Assembly: GCF_024730565.1 (NCBI RefSeq)
Contig: NZ_CP077725.1
Coordinates: 3,490,501-3,554,500, forward strand
Origin: Clostridium sp. CM027
GTDB lineage: Bacteria > Bacillota > Clostridia > Clostridiales > Clostridiaceae
Reading direction: 5' to 3'
DNA: 64,000 nucleotides
Shown here: one piece after another, positions 53,705-63,890 of the stretch
Layout of the letters: each line of letters starts with the position of its first letter
How positions within the stretch are numbered: position 1 is the first letter of the stretch
Position numbers and translations under genes: made by a program
Notes under the pieces: generated by a model
Databases searched by the model: none
Told to the model about the DNA's origin: nothing
The model's input: only the letters and a program-made list of their open reading frames with translations

Positions 53705-55861
53705 ATGAGTACTATAATAAAAAGAGAATTCATTTTAGAAGGTCTAGGTTGTGCTAATTGTGCAAACAAAATTGAAGCTCAATGTAAAAAGATAGATGGA
53801 GTATTAGATGCAAATATAAATTTTGTCACTAAAAGCTTAGTAATTCAATTTCAAAGTGAAGAAAAAATAATAAGTGTTATAGATGATGCAAAAAAAATAG
53901 TTAAAAGAATAGAACCTGGTGTTAAATTTATAGTAAAACAAGTAAAAACATTTAAGCATGAGGAAAAGGGTCATAGCCATAACCATGATCATAACCATGA
54001 TCACGGGGAAGAAGGAACTAATAAAAATAAAATTATACGTTTCTCTGTAGGTGTAGTAATTTTCATCGTAGCAGTTTTGTTTAAATTAGATTATTTAATT
54101 GAATTTGCGTTATTCCTCATAAGTTATTTATTAATTGGTGGAGACGTCCTAATAGTTGCAGTGAAAAATATATTAAGAGGACAATTATTTGATGAGAATT
54201 TCTTAATGGCACTCGCTACAGTAGGAGCATTTTCTATTGGACAATTTTCAGAAGGCGTTGGGGTTATGCTTTTTTATCAAGTAGGAGAATTTTTCCAAGA
54301 TATCGCTGTAAATAAATCAAGAAAATCTATATCTGCGCTTATGGATATAAGGCCAGATTATGCAAATAAAAAAATTAAAGATGAAATTGTAAAGGTAGAT
54401 CCAGAGGAAGTACACATTGGGGATATTATAATAGTAAAGCCCGGAGAAAAAGTGCCATTAGATGGTATTGTTATAGAAGGAAAATCATTAGTAGATACAG
54501 CTGCATTAACTGGTGAATCAGTTCCAAGAGAAGTTAAAAGCGGCGATGAAATTTTGGCAGGGTGCATAAATAAAAATGGATTATTAACTATAGAGGTTGC
54601 GAAAGAATTTGGAGAATCAACCCTTGCAAAAATTTTGGATTTAGTGCAAAATGCTAGCAGCAAAAAAGCACCAACTGAAAATTTTATAACTAAATTTGCA
54701 AGATATTACACACCGATTGTAGTTATAAGTGCAACAGCACTAGCAATACTTCCACCCCTTTTAATACCTGGTGCTACTTTCTCACAATGGATATATAAAG
54801 CATTGGTATTTTTAGTAGTATCTTGCCCTTGTGCACTCGTAATATCTATTCCACTTGGATTTTTTGGAGGAATAGGTGGTGCATCTAAAAATGGTATTTT
54901 GGTTAAAGGTGGAAATTACTTGGAGGCATTAAATAGCGTTGAAGTAGTAATTTTTGATAAGACAGGAACACTAACTAAAGGAGTATTTGTGGTTACGCAG
55001 ATGCATACAGAAGGTGAGATAAGTAGGGATGAATTATTAGAGTATGCAGCTCATGCAGAAAGCAATTCTAATCATCCTATTGCTACATCTATAATAAAAG
55101 CTTATGGCAAAGATATACGTAGTGAAGATATTGAAGGCGTCGAAGAAATAGCTGGAAAAGGTATTAGGGCTAAAGTTAAAGGGAAACATGTGTTAGCTGG
55201 TAATTCAAAGTTAATGGATAGTGAGAAAATTTCCTATAATAAAGCTGGAAATGTAGGCACAATAATATATGTAGCTATAGACAAGAAATATGCAGGTAGT
55301 ATTATAATTTCAGATGAGATAAAAGAAGACTCTATTCAAGCAATAGTCGATTTGAAATCTATGGGTGTTAAAAAAATAGTAATGCTTACTGGTGACAATA
55401 AAGATATAGCGACGAGTATTGGAAAAATACTTGGTGTAGATGAAGTTTACTCAGAACTTCTTCCACACGAGAAGGTAGAAAAATTAGAATTGCTTCAAAA
55501 AGAAAAATCACCTAAAGGGAAGATAGTATTTGTAGGAGATGGAATTAATGATGCACCGGTGCTCGCAAGAGCAGATATTGGGATTGCAATGGGTGGTGTA
55601 GGTTCTGATGCTGCAATAGAGGCGGCAGATATAGTAATAATGACAGATGAACCATCAAAAATTGCTGAAGCTATAAAAATTGCTAAAAGAACAAAAACAA
55701 TTGTTATGCAAAATATTATCTTTGCACTAAGTGTAAAAGCAGTTATTTTAACATTGGCAGTTTTCGGAATTTCAACTATGTGGGAAGCTGTTTTTGGTGA
55801 TGTAGGAGTCGCTTTAATTGCAGTGTTAAATTCAATGAGAGCAATGAAGGTTAATAGCTAA
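53705..55861 (+). CDS. cadA: Heavy-metal-exporting P1B-type ATPase (CadA/ZntA type)
   Basis: A 718-residue efflux pump for Zn/Cd/Pb. An N-terminal HMA domain has Cys16 and Cys19 (GLGCANCANKIE), then a His-rich stretch at about 85-100 (HSHNHDHNHDH). The membrane motif is SCPCALVIS, phosphorylation Asp about 418 in DKTGTLTKG, and GDGINDAPVLARADIG is the hinge. ATG 53705 has GTGGGGGAG upstream. Co-operonic with the CadC-like sensor. Confidence 0.94.
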   Translation: MSTIIKREFILEGLGCANCANKIEAQCKKIDGVLDANINFVTKSLVIQFQSEEKIISVIDDAKKIVKRIEPGVKFIVKQVKTFKHEEKGHSHNHDHNHDHGEEGTNKNKIIRFSVGVVIFIVAVLFKLDYLIEFALFLISYLLIGGDVLIVAVKNILRGQLFDENFLMALATVGAFSIGQFSEGVGVMLFYQVGEFFQDIAVNKSRKSISALMDIRPDYANKKIKDEIVKVDPEEVHIGDIIIVKPGEKVPLDGIVIEGKSLVDTAALTGESVPREVKSGDEILAGCINKNGLLTIEVAKEFGESTLAKILDLVQNASSKKAPTENFITKFARYYTPIVVISATALAILPPLLIPGATFSQWIYKALVFLVVSCPCALVISIPLGFFGGIGGASKNGILVKGGNYLEALNSVEVVIFDKTGTLTKGVFVVTQMHTEGEISRDELLEYAAHAESNSNHPIATSIIKAYGKDIRSEDIEGVEEIAGKGIRAKVKGKHVLAGNSKLMDSEKISYNKAGNVGTIIYVAIDKKYAGSIIISDEIKEDSIQAIVDLKSMGVKKIVMLTGDNKDIATSIGKILGVDEVYSELLPHEKVEKLELLQKEKSPKGKIVFVGDGINDAPVLARADIGIAMGGVGSDAAIEAADIVIMTDEPSKIAEAIKIAKRTKTIVMQNIIFALSVKAVILTLAVFGISTMWEAVFGDVGVALIAVLNSMRAMKVNS

Positions 55862-55869
55862 AAATAGTA

Positions 55870-55909
55870 AAAGGTTAACAAGAACGAAAAGTTCTTGTTA
55901 ACCTTTTTT
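55870..55909. terminator. Bidirectional terminator
   Basis: AAAGGTTAACAAGAAC and GTTCTTGTTAACCTTT pair perfectly around GAAA and are flanked by T- and A-runs, between convergent genes. Confidence 0.9.
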
Positions 55910-55922
55910 ATGTGATTAAGGA

Positions 55923-57182
55923 CTATCGTGTCATAGCAATTTTCATTTGAGTTACTAGTGGATCAGCAATGGTACCAACAATAATCTGGTAGTTATTGTT
56001 TCCGATCTTCATAACAGCAGTAGCACCAAGATCTTTTAATCTAGTTTCATTGATAAGAGCATTGTTTTTAATAGTTAATCTTACTCTTGTAATACAAGCA
56101 TCTATAGTCTCTATATTTGCTTTGCCTCCAATAGCTTCTAAGATACTAATAGCTCTAAGACCTAACTCAGAAGTATTTAGTTTAGCGAGTGCAGGAGAGG
56201 TTTCATCATCTCCTCTACCTGGAGTCTTTAAGTCGAACTTCTTAATAGAGAAGAAGAAAACAAAGAAATAAATAACACCGAATATTAAACCTATTATTAT
56301 TAAAAGTATTGGCTTGCTTGCGATTCCAAAGCTTAGAACATAGTCAAGTATACCTGCAGAGAAAGTGAAACCAGATTTAATTCCTAAAGCAGAGGTTAAA
56401 GCAAAAGCTGCTCCCGTTAATAGAGCATGAATTAAATATAGTGCTGGTGCAATGAACATGAATAAGAATTCAATTGGTTCTGTAATACCAGTTAGGAAAG
56501 CAGTAAAAGCAATACCAAGAAGCATTCCAGTTACAGCTTTTCTATTTTCTTTTTTAGCTGTAGCTATCATTGCAAGACATGCAGCAGGAAGACCAAACAT
56601 CATAATTGGGAAAAAGCCTGTCATAAATGTTCCAGCAGTTGGGTCCAGTGCGAAAAATCTAGTCATATCTCCTGTAATGACCTTACCAGCAGCATCCGTA
56701 AAGGTACCAAACTGTACCCAAACAAGTGTGTTCATAACATGGTGTAATCCAAAAGGAATAAGCAATCTATTTAGGACTCCATAAAAGAAGGCGCCTATAG
56801 AACCAGAGTGAGCAATAACATTCCCTGCATTATTAATAATATCTTGAATATGAGGCCAAATATAGCCAGCGCCCACACCTATAATTAAAGTGTAAAAGGA
56901 TGTTATAATTGGAACGAAACGTTTACCACCGAAGAAACCTAAGAAATCTGGAACCCTTATACTCTTATACTTGTTGTATAGGTAACCAGATAATATACCA
57001 ACGATAATACCTGCTAGTACACCCATATCTATCTTAGAATTAAAAGTGACAGCAACTTCAGTTAATACAAAGTAGCCAACTGCAGCTGCAAGACCTGCAA
57101 CTCCATTGTTATCATCTGCAAGACCTATAGCTATACCAATTGCAAAAATTATAGGAAGATGGCCAAAAATAGCATTTCCGGA
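55923..57182 (-). pseudogene. nagE: PTS N-acetylglucosamine/glucose EIICB transporter, 5'-truncated (NagE-like)
   Basis: The open frame encodes about 419 residues beginning GNAIFGHLPIIFAIGIAIGL, which in NagE proteins is near residue 50. Just upstream in frame is TAA, and GGGAGGATAAG lies right before that junction, so the start codon and first membrane helix are deleted. The remainder is intact: the EIIC domain with ITEPIEFLFMFIAP and EIIB with IDACITRVRL (phosphorylated Cys). An internal ATG at 57026 would give 367 residues lacking more helices. Probably non-functional. It faces the nag genes. Confidence 0.75.
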
Positions 57183-57472
57183 TTAATTCTTATCCTCCCT
57201 GTGGTTTTCATGGCATGTTACATGATTAAATTATAGGGATAAATGCAGTGATATTTATTAATATAGGTGAAAAGATATTATTAAGTATTACTCAGTACTA
57301 AGAATATTTAAGAAATCTAACACCATGATATACATGATAAAAAAATCGTTAAAGGTTTACAATAGAGGAATAAAAGAGAATATGCATTATAAATCTAAAC
57401 TATTTTCTATGGACTCTATAATCGAATCAGATAGCTATTAATACTAAATTGTAATTTGTTGTTTCAAATAGG

Positions 57473-57514
57473 TTGTAAAAAAAACAAATTTGAAATATAA
57501 TTGGTATATACAAC
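57473..57514 (+). promoter_or_regulatory. Promoter and NagR-type operator
   Basis: TTGTAA (57473-57478), spacer 17, TATAAT (57496-57501). TTGGTATATACAAC (57501-57514) directly follows; it resembles the GntR/NagR dre element TGGTATAGACCA. From 57,201 to 57,472 I see nothing else of note. Confidence 0.72.
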
Positions 57515-57599
57515 ATAACAACATAACAATATAATAACATATAAATTGCATATGTGCACTAATTTACCAAAAAATATTATTAATCAAGGAGGGAAAAAT

Positions 57600-58331
57600 T
57601 TGAGAAAAATTTCGAAGGATAACCCTATACCACTTCATTATCAAATAAAAGAAATATTACAGGAAATGATAGAAAATGAAGTTTTAAAGCCAGGGGAATC
57701 AATTCCAACAGAAAGAGAACTGTGTGAAATTCAAGGGGTCAGCAGAATGACCGTAAATAAGGCTATTATGTCCTTAGTAAATGAGGGGTTAATTTATAGA
57801 GAACAGGGAAAAGGGACGTTTGTGTCTACTGCAAAGGTTAATAGTGAAATATCACGGCTCAAAGGATTTACTGAGCAAATGCAAGAAAATGGAGTGGTAT
57901 CAAAAACTAAAATATTATCTTTTAAGGTAATAGACGCAACAAAGAAATGCAAGCTTGAGCTGAAAATGCCTGAAGATGAAAATAAGATTATTGAGATTAA
58001 AAGACTGAGATTTAGTGATCAGCAACCAGTAGCAATTGAAACAGCATGGCTTCCATATTATTTATTTAATGGAATGACTAAAGAAATTATTGAAGATAAA
58101 TCACTATATGAAATTTTTCGTCAAAAGTATGGTCATCATCCGGATAAAGCGAAACAAACAATTGAACCTACAATGTTAAATCAATATGAAAGTACCCTTC
58201 TTAACCAAGAAAATGATGCTTTGGCACTAATATTTAGGCGAACCACCTATTTAGAAAATGAAACTCCAATTGAATATACCAAAGCCATATATAGAAGTGA
58301 TAAGTATAAATATCAAATAAACTTAAAATAA
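57600..58331 (+). CDS. nagR: GntR/HutC-family regulator, NagR-like
   Basis: A 243-residue protein. TTG 57600 is the start, with AGGAGGG before it; a longer open frame upstream lacks a site. The winged helix is IPLHYQIKEILQEMIENEVL, PTERELCEIQGVSRMTVNKA and GKGTFV. The UTRA effector domain follows (TEQMQENGVVSKTKIL, EYTKAIYRSDKYKYQINL). NagR/YvoA homologues respond to glucosamine-6-P or GlcNAc-6-P. It heads the murQ-nagA-nagB genes. Confidence 0.9.
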   Translation: MRKISKDNPIPLHYQIKEILQEMIENEVLKPGESIPTERELCEIQGVSRMTVNKAIMSLVNEGLIYREQGKGTFVSTAKVNSEISRLKGFTEQMQENGVVSKTKILSFKVIDATKKCKLELKMPEDENKIIEIKRLRFSDQQPVAIETAWLPYYLFNGMTKEIIEDKSLYEIFRQKYGHHPDKAKQTIEPTMLNQYESTLLNQENDALALIFRRTTYLENETPIEYTKAIYRSDKYKYQINLK

Positions 58332-58386
58332 TAGGAAAATAATCCAGAATTGTCATATACCCCATAGATAAATAAGGAGGTTTTTT

Positions 58387-59262
58387 ATGAAGGGAAATAA
58401 TGAAAATAAATTTAATTTAGATACAATGAACACCTTTGAAATTCTTAAGAAAGTGAATGATGAGGATAAAAAAGTAGCTATAGCTATTGAAAATGAGCTA
58501 AGTAATATAGAGAAAGCCGTGGAACTAATAGTTGAAAGCTTTGAAGATGGTGGGAGGCTTTTTTATATTGGTAGTGGCACAAGTGGAAAATTAGGAGTAA
58601 TGGATGCATCAGAATGTCCTCCTACATTTGGTACCGCGGATTCTATGGTTCAAGGAATTATTTCTGGTGGAAAAGAGGCAATAAGTGGATGGCTTGAACA
58701 TACGGAGGATGATCCAGAACTGGCGATTCTAGATTTAGAAAAGGTAAATATAAATAAAAAAGATGTAATAGTCGGCGTAACAGCTAGTGGTAATACCCCT
58801 TATGTTGTACGCGCTATGGAATACGCTAAAGAAATGGGTTGCAAAACTATAGCACTTATATGTAATTCAAAGGGCAAAATCAAAGATATTTGCGAAGTTA
58901 CTATAGATATAGAGGTTGGATCAGAATTAATACTAGGATCAACTAGAATGAAAGCAGGTACTGCACAAAAAATGGTTTTAAATATGTTAAGCACTGTGGC
59001 CATGATAAAACTTGGCAAAACTTATACTAACTTGATGGTTAATGTACGACCTATTAATAAAAAGTTACAACAACGTGTACGCGAAATAGTAAAGCTTGCC
59101 ACAGGTGTGGATGATGCCCTAGTGAATAAAAATCTAGAAATCTGCGAATATGACCCTAAAGTGTGTATTGTTAAAATTAAAAAAGATGTAACCCTTAAAA
59201 AAGCAAAAGAAGCCTTGGAAAAGACCAAGGGAAATGTAGCTAAGGCATTAGCAACATTATAA
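58387..59262 (+). CDS. murQ: N-acetylmuramic acid 6-phosphate etherase
   Basis: Cleaves the lactyl ether of MurNAc-6-P to GlcNAc-6-P for cell-wall recycling. The SIS domain shows FYIGSGTSGKLGVMDASECP, FGTADSMVQGIISGG and VGVTASGNTPYVVRAM, with GSELILGSTRMKAGTAQKM. 291 residues. AAGGAGG precedes the ATG. Its product is the substrate of NagA next door. No murP is adjacent. Confidence 0.95.
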   Translation: MKGNNENKFNLDTMNTFEILKKVNDEDKKVAIAIENELSNIEKAVELIVESFEDGGRLFYIGSGTSGKLGVMDASECPPTFGTADSMVQGIISGGKEAISGWLEHTEDDPELAILDLEKVNINKKDVIVGVTASGNTPYVVRAMEYAKEMGCKTIALICNSKGKIKDICEVTIDIEVGSELILGSTRMKAGTAQKMVLNMLSTVAMIKLGKTYTNLMVNVRPINKKLQQRVREIVKLATGVDDALVNKNLEICEYDPKVCIVKIKKDVTLKKAKEALEKTKGNVAKALATL

Positions 59263-59287
59263 TAATTATATTCAAATATTTGATGAG

Positions 59288-60460
59288 GTGATTAATATTA
59301 AAGCTATAGTTAATGGAAAACTTATTATGAGAGATAGAATAATTTATGATAGTGTAATAATTTTCGATACAAAAATTATAGACATTATAAATAATGATAA
59401 CTTCCTTCAGTATAAAAAAGAGTATAAGGAAGAAATACTAGTGATAGATGCTAAGGGTAAATATGTATCACCTGGCTTTATTGATATTCATATTCACGGC
59501 TCCGGAGGCTATGATACCATGGATGCAACGGCTACGGCATTGAGGGTTATAAGTACTACAATAGCTGAAAATGGAGTAACATCTTATCTACCTACTACAA
59601 TGACTATGGACTCAATTAGTATATATAGTGCGTTAGATGCTATTAGACAGGCAATGTCATTAGAAAATGAAGGGGCAAAGATTCTAGGGGCACATATGGA
59701 GGGACCTTTCATAAATGAGAAGTACAAAGGGGCTCAGAAGGCGGATAATATTATAAAGCCCAATTATGATATTATAAAGGATTATTTAGATATTATTAAA
59801 ATTATAACCCTTGCGCCAGAAAAGGATGAAAATCATAGTTTTATAAAAAAAGTAAAAAGTAATTCTAAAATTACATTATCAGTAGGTCATTCAGATGCAA
59901 GTTATGAAGAGGCTGTACGTGCTATTGAGGATGGCATAACACATGCGACTCATACATTCAATGCTATGACTCCCTTAAATCATAGAAAACCAGGAATTGT
60001 AGGTGCAATTTTCACAAATGATATAACATGCGAGCTAATAGCGGATCTAATACATGTTCATCCAGCAATTTTTAAGATGCTCATAAATATCAAACATAAA
60101 GATAAAATGGTACTTATAACAGATTCTATGAGAGCTGGATGTATGAAGAGTGGCAATTATGAGCTTGGTGGACAGAAGGTAACAGTTGAAAATGGAGCTG
60201 CAAGACTTCAGGATGGAACACTCGCAGGTAGTGTTTTAACCTTAAATAAGGCTGTTAAAAACATGTTAAATCATAGTGATTTAGAAATCTATGAGGTAGT
60301 GGCAATGGCATCGCATGTTCCGGCAAAGGTTATTAATATGGATAATAAAAAGGGCAGGTTAGAGGCTGGATTCGATGCAGATATAGTTGTTTTTGATAAT
60401 GATATAGATGTATTTTTAACAATAGTAGAAGGCAAAATAGTTTACGAAACTCAAAAGTAA
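59288..60460 (+). CDS. nagA: N-acetylglucosamine-6-phosphate deacetylase
   Basis: An amidohydrolase giving glucosamine-6-P and acetate. Metal and catalytic motifs are PGFIDIHIHGSGGYD, GAHMEGPFI, VGHSDASYEEA, THTFNAMTPLNHR and LITDSM. 390 residues from GTG 59288. GAGGTGAT overlaps that GTG, so initiation at ATT 59297 is conceivable. Between murQ and nagB. Confidence 0.95.
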   Translation: MINIKAIVNGKLIMRDRIIYDSVIIFDTKIIDIINNDNFLQYKKEYKEEILVIDAKGKYVSPGFIDIHIHGSGGYDTMDATATALRVISTTIAENGVTSYLPTTMTMDSISIYSALDAIRQAMSLENEGAKILGAHMEGPFINEKYKGAQKADNIIKPNYDIIKDYLDIIKIITLAPEKDENHSFIKKVKSNSKITLSVGHSDASYEEAVRAIEDGITHATHTFNAMTPLNHRKPGIVGAIFTNDITCELIADLIHVHPAIFKMLINIKHKDKMVLITDSMRAGCMKSGNYELGGQKVTVENGAARLQDGTLAGSVLTLNKAVKNMLNHSDLEIYEVVAMASHVPAKVINMDNKKGRLEAGFDADIVVFDNDIDVFLTIVEGKIVYETQK

Positions 60461-60492
60461 AATTTTGAGTATTATTATAAGGTGGTGCGAAT

Positions 60493-61218
60493 ATGAGAAT
60501 ATTAGTTTTAGATAATTATGAAGAAATGAGTAAAAAAGCTGCTTTGATGATTGCAAGCCAAGTTATGTTAAAGCCTGATAGTGTATTGGGCCTAGCTACT
60601 GGAGATACTCCACTTGGCATGTATAAGGAATTAATTGCGTTGTATAACAAAAAAGAAGTAGATTTTAATGAGGTCAGAACTTTTAACCTGGACGAATATT
60701 ATGGAATTAATAGAGAAGATCCTCAAAGCTACTATAATTATATGATTAATAATTTGTTTAATAGTATAAATGTAAACGTAAAAAATATTAACGTGCCTGA
60801 TGGTATGGCAATGGATATTGAGGCTTCATGCAGAGGCTATGAAAATAAAATAAAAGAAGTTGGCGGCATAGATATGCAGATCCTTGGTATAGGTGGAAAT
60901 GGGCATATTGGATTCAATGAACCAGATGTAACCTTTGAGGCAGAAACGCATTTAGTTAATCTTAATGAACAAACAATAGAAGCTAATTCTAGGTTTTTTA
61001 AGTCAAGAAAGGATGTACCAGTAAAAGCGATAAGTATGGGAATAAAGACAATAATGAACTCTAAGAAAATTATTTTACTTGCTAACGGCTTAAATAAGGC
61101 TGAAGCTATAGAAAGAGCTGTTAAAGGTAAAATAAATCCTAATATGCCTGCTTCAATTCTGCAGCTTCATAATGATGTAACAATAATTTTAGATAAAAAG
61201 GCTGCTAGTAATTTATAA
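60493..61218 (+). CDS. nagB: Glucosamine-6-phosphate deaminase
   Basis: Converts glucosamine-6-P to fructose-6-P and ammonia. LGLATGDTPLGMYKEL binds phosphate; FNLDEYYG and GIGGNGHIGFNEP are catalytic. 241 residues, typical of the short Firmicute type without the allosteric C-terminal tail. AAGGTGG precedes the ATG. Confidence 0.96.
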   Translation: MRILVLDNYEEMSKKAALMIASQVMLKPDSVLGLATGDTPLGMYKELIALYNKKEVDFNEVRTFNLDEYYGINREDPQSYYNYMINNLFNSINVNVKNINVPDGMAMDIEASCRGYENKIKEVGGIDMQILGIGGNGHIGFNEPDVTFEAETHLVNLNEQTIEANSRFFKSRKDVPVKAISMGIKTIMNSKKIILLANGLNKAEAIERAVKGKINPNMPASILQLHNDVTIILDKKAASNL

Positions 61219-61222
61219 AAGT

Positions 61223-61262
61223 AAAACACCTATACTAGATATTAAGCTAGTATAGGTGTTTT
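61223..61262. terminator. Bidirectional terminator
   Basis: AAAACACCTATACTAG and CTAGTATAGGTGTTTT pair perfectly between convergent nagB and the CBS-domain gene. Confidence 0.9.
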
Positions 61263-61302
61263 ATTTAAATTATATATTTATTCTAGTATGCTTATGCTTT
61301 AA

Positions 61303-61731
61303 TTAAATTAAAGCTTTCAATTCATTATGTTCGTATAATAAATTATAACAATAAGTTATTATATCACTTCTTTTAATTATTCCTATAAAAACACCATTAT
61401 CATCTACAACGGGGACAAAGTTTTGATCCTTCGCTAGTGATATTAAGCTCTCTATATCTGCACTAATTAATACTGCTTTGTTAGAGATATGCCTTGGGAT
61501 ATCTTCAATTAAAATTTTATTTGTATCATTAAAACTTAAATTTGGAGTATTCTTTAGTTTCCATAATAAATCACCTTCTGTTAAAGTACCTACATAATTA
61601 CCTGTTTCATTTATTAAGGGCACAGATGTGTATCTGTGGTACTCCATCCGTTCTAATGCTTGCCTCATTGTAGAGCTTGGTTTTTCATAAACAAGTTCAC
61701 TTTTAGGTGTAAGAAAAAATGCTATGTTCAT
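61303..61731 (-). CDS. CBS-domain protein
   Basis: A 142-residue protein made of a pair of CBS motifs (YHRYTSVPLINETGNYVGTL, QNFVPVVDDNGVFIGIIKRS). CBS pairs bind adenine nucleotides such as AMP or ATP. It has no attached catalytic domain. The start is an ATG at 61731, with AAAGGATGG upstream. It is divergent from the BMP-fusion gene, so a nucleotide-sensing link is possible but is inference. Confidence 0.9.
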   Translation of the reverse strand: MNIAFFLTPKSELVYEKPSSTMRQALERMEYHRYTSVPLINETGNYVGTLTEGDLLWKLKNTPNLSFNDTNKILIEDIPRHISNKAVLISADIESLISLAKDQNFVPVVDDNGVFIGIIKRSDIITYCYNLLYEHNELKALI

Positions 61732-61852
61732 ACTTTACCATCCTTTAAAGATTTATATTTTGGGTTGTTAGATATCTTACAATATTATTATAACATGTTT
61801 AATAGAGTTATTTATTAATAATCTATTAAACATATCAGTATCTATCAAAATG

Positions 61853-61881
61853 TTGTTAAATACATTTTGGTATATTATAAT
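61853..61881 (+). promoter_or_regulatory. Sigma-A promoter of the BMP-fusion gene
   Basis: TTGTTA (61853-61858), spacer 17, TATAAT (61876-61881), 75 bases before the start codon. Confidence 0.7.
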
Positions 61882-61956
61882 ATATAAAAGAATATTTACC
61901 ATAATAGGCTGTTGTGGTAATGGTATGGATAGCTGGAAAAATTAAGGAGTGAGTGT

Positions 61957-63870
61957 ATGATCAGTTTTTCATCTGTTGAAGAATATAAAAAGGCTAGCAA
62001 ATTGGCTAAAGTTAAATATCACATGGACATATCAAGAGGGGCTTCTGGCCATATATTATCCTTAGATAGTATTTTAAAAAAAATAGATATAGTAGCGGAA
62101 GTCCCTTTAGGAATAAAAAGCATTCCATTAAAAAAAATAATAGGATCCTATTTTTATACAAGGAGTAGGGATTTTGCAACGAACTTTCTTCCTCTAGCTA
62201 GTATTGATAGCGAATTCTCTATGAAATGGCAAGCGGTCTATGCTCATCACATTAAAGATGGAATAATTGACCCTGTAAAAATTTATGAGTATATGAATGA
62301 ATTTTATGTTATGGAGGGAAATAAGCGTGTAAGTGTATTAAAATACGTGGATGCCTATGCGATAGAGGGCGATGTTACTAGGCTAGTTCCTAAAAAGGAT
62401 GAGAATGATTTAAATAACATAATATATTATGAATTTTTGAACTTTAATAATGAGACTGGGATAAATGCTATTTGGTTTTCCAGGGAGGGTAGCTTTACCG
62501 AGCTTTTGAAGTATTTGGATGGATATAATCCGAAGCTTAACTTATTTTCAAATAAATACGAGCATTTTTTAAAAAATGTTTATTCACCTTTTAGAAATAC
62601 CTTTTACGAATTAGGTGGAGATAAATTAAATATTACCACTGGAGATGCGTTTTTAAAATATATAAAAATTTATGGAATCTCAGACGAATTCATAGAAACA
62701 AAGAGAAAATCAAGGGTTCGTAAGTTCTTAGGAGAACTTAAAATACTTTCAAGAAACAATGCAGTAGAAATCCAAACGGAACCTTTTGATGTGCGCAGGA
62801 AAAATGTTATTACTTCATTTACAAATTTAGTAGGCCCACATAAAAAATTAAGAGTAGCTTTTATTTTTGAAAAGACTATTGATACATCAGGTTGGAGTTA
62901 TGTTCATAATCTAGGAAGACTGTATGCACAAAATGAATTAGAAGGTGAAATAGAAACTTTTGTTATAGATAATTTTCAAACTGAGGGTGATAGTTATGAA
63001 AGATTAAGGGAGTTATGTGAAAAAGATTATGACATTATATTTACTACATGTCCATCTTATCTTAATATAACTTTGAGGGCGGCTTTAAAGTATGACAATA
63101 TTAAATTTTTTAACTGCTCTCCCGTAAAGGCTTTTAGAAATGTAAGTACTTATTTTGGGCGTTCTCATGAACCAAGGTTTTTACTAGGGCTTATTGCCGG
63201 GGCTATTACAAAATCAAATATTATAGGATATATAGATATTTATAATGAAACAGAAGTTATAACGGGGATTAATGCTTTTTCATTAGGTGTTAAAACTGTA
63301 AATCCGAATGCGAAAGTTATGATTTCTTGGCTTAATGAAACAGGGGATATCAATCATTCAAAGGAATTAATTCAAGGGCTTCAAAGGCTCGGTGCAGATC
63401 TCATAATGCAAAATGACCTAACAGCTTTAGGTAAGGGGTCAAGAGATTTTGGACTATATTCACTAAAGTATAGTGAAAAAGAGGATAAATGGATACCGGA
63501 AGTGAATTATGCTTTAATTACATGGGATTGGGGACAGTTCTATGAGAAAATACTTAGAAATATAGTAAATGGTAGTTTTAAAGGTATTTTTAGTACTGAA
63601 TCTAAACGAGTAAGTTTTTGGTGGGGGATGGACTCGGGACTTGTGGATATTATATATTCAAAACATAATGTACCAATTCAAACTCAAAAATTAGTAGTTA
63701 TAATGCGCGAATTAATTATTGAAAACAGATTCCACACTTTTACTGGTCCGGTGCACGATACAAAAGGTCAACTTAGGATAAATGATGGTGATATAGGAAA
63801 CTACGAGGATATGTTATATATGGACTGGTTTGTAGACAATGTTGTAGGAAAACTTCCGGTGGAGGAGTAG
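61957..63870 (+). CDS. Cytoplasmic fusion of a ParB-like N-terminal region and a BMP nucleoside-binding domain
   Basis: A 637-residue protein without signal peptide, lipobox or membrane helix. Residues about 50-135 include a ParB/Srx-like segment (LPLASID, then EYMNEFYVMEGNKRVSVLKY). Residues about 298-637 are a BMP/PnrA periplasmic-binding fold: LRVAFIFEKTIDTSGWSYVH, YFGRSHEPRFLLGLIAGAIT and INAFSLGVKTVNPNAKV. These align with the lipoprotein at 30,467. It appears to be an intracellular sensor or binding protein of purine nucleosides. A phosphoesterase gene starts 21 bases downstream. AAGGAG precedes the ATG. Confidence 0.85.
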   Translation: MISFSSVEEYKKASKLAKVKYHMDISRGASGHILSLDSILKKIDIVAEVPLGIKSIPLKKIIGSYFYTRSRDFATNFLPLASIDSEFSMKWQAVYAHHIKDGIIDPVKIYEYMNEFYVMEGNKRVSVLKYVDAYAIEGDVTRLVPKKDENDLNNIIYYEFLNFNNETGINAIWFSREGSFTELLKYLDGYNPKLNLFSNKYEHFLKNVYSPFRNTFYELGGDKLNITTGDAFLKYIKIYGISDEFIETKRKSRVRKFLGELKILSRNNAVEIQTEPFDVRRKNVITSFTNLVGPHKKLRVAFIFEKTIDTSGWSYVHNLGRLYAQNELEGEIETFVIDNFQTEGDSYERLRELCEKDYDIIFTTCPSYLNITLRAALKYDNIKFFNCSPVKAFRNVSTYFGRSHEPRFLLGLIAGAITKSNIIGYIDIYNETEVITGINAFSLGVKTVNPNAKVMISWLNETGDINHSKELIQGLQRLGADLIMQNDLTALGKGSRDFGLYSLKYSEKEDKWIPEVNYALITWDWGQFYEKILRNIVNGSFKGIFSTESKRVSFWWGMDSGLVDIIYSKHNVPIQTQKLVVIMRELIIENRFHTFTGPVHDTKGQLRINDGDIGNYEDMLYMDWFVDNVVGKLPVEE

Positions 63871-63890
63871 AATAATCAGAAGATAAGTAG

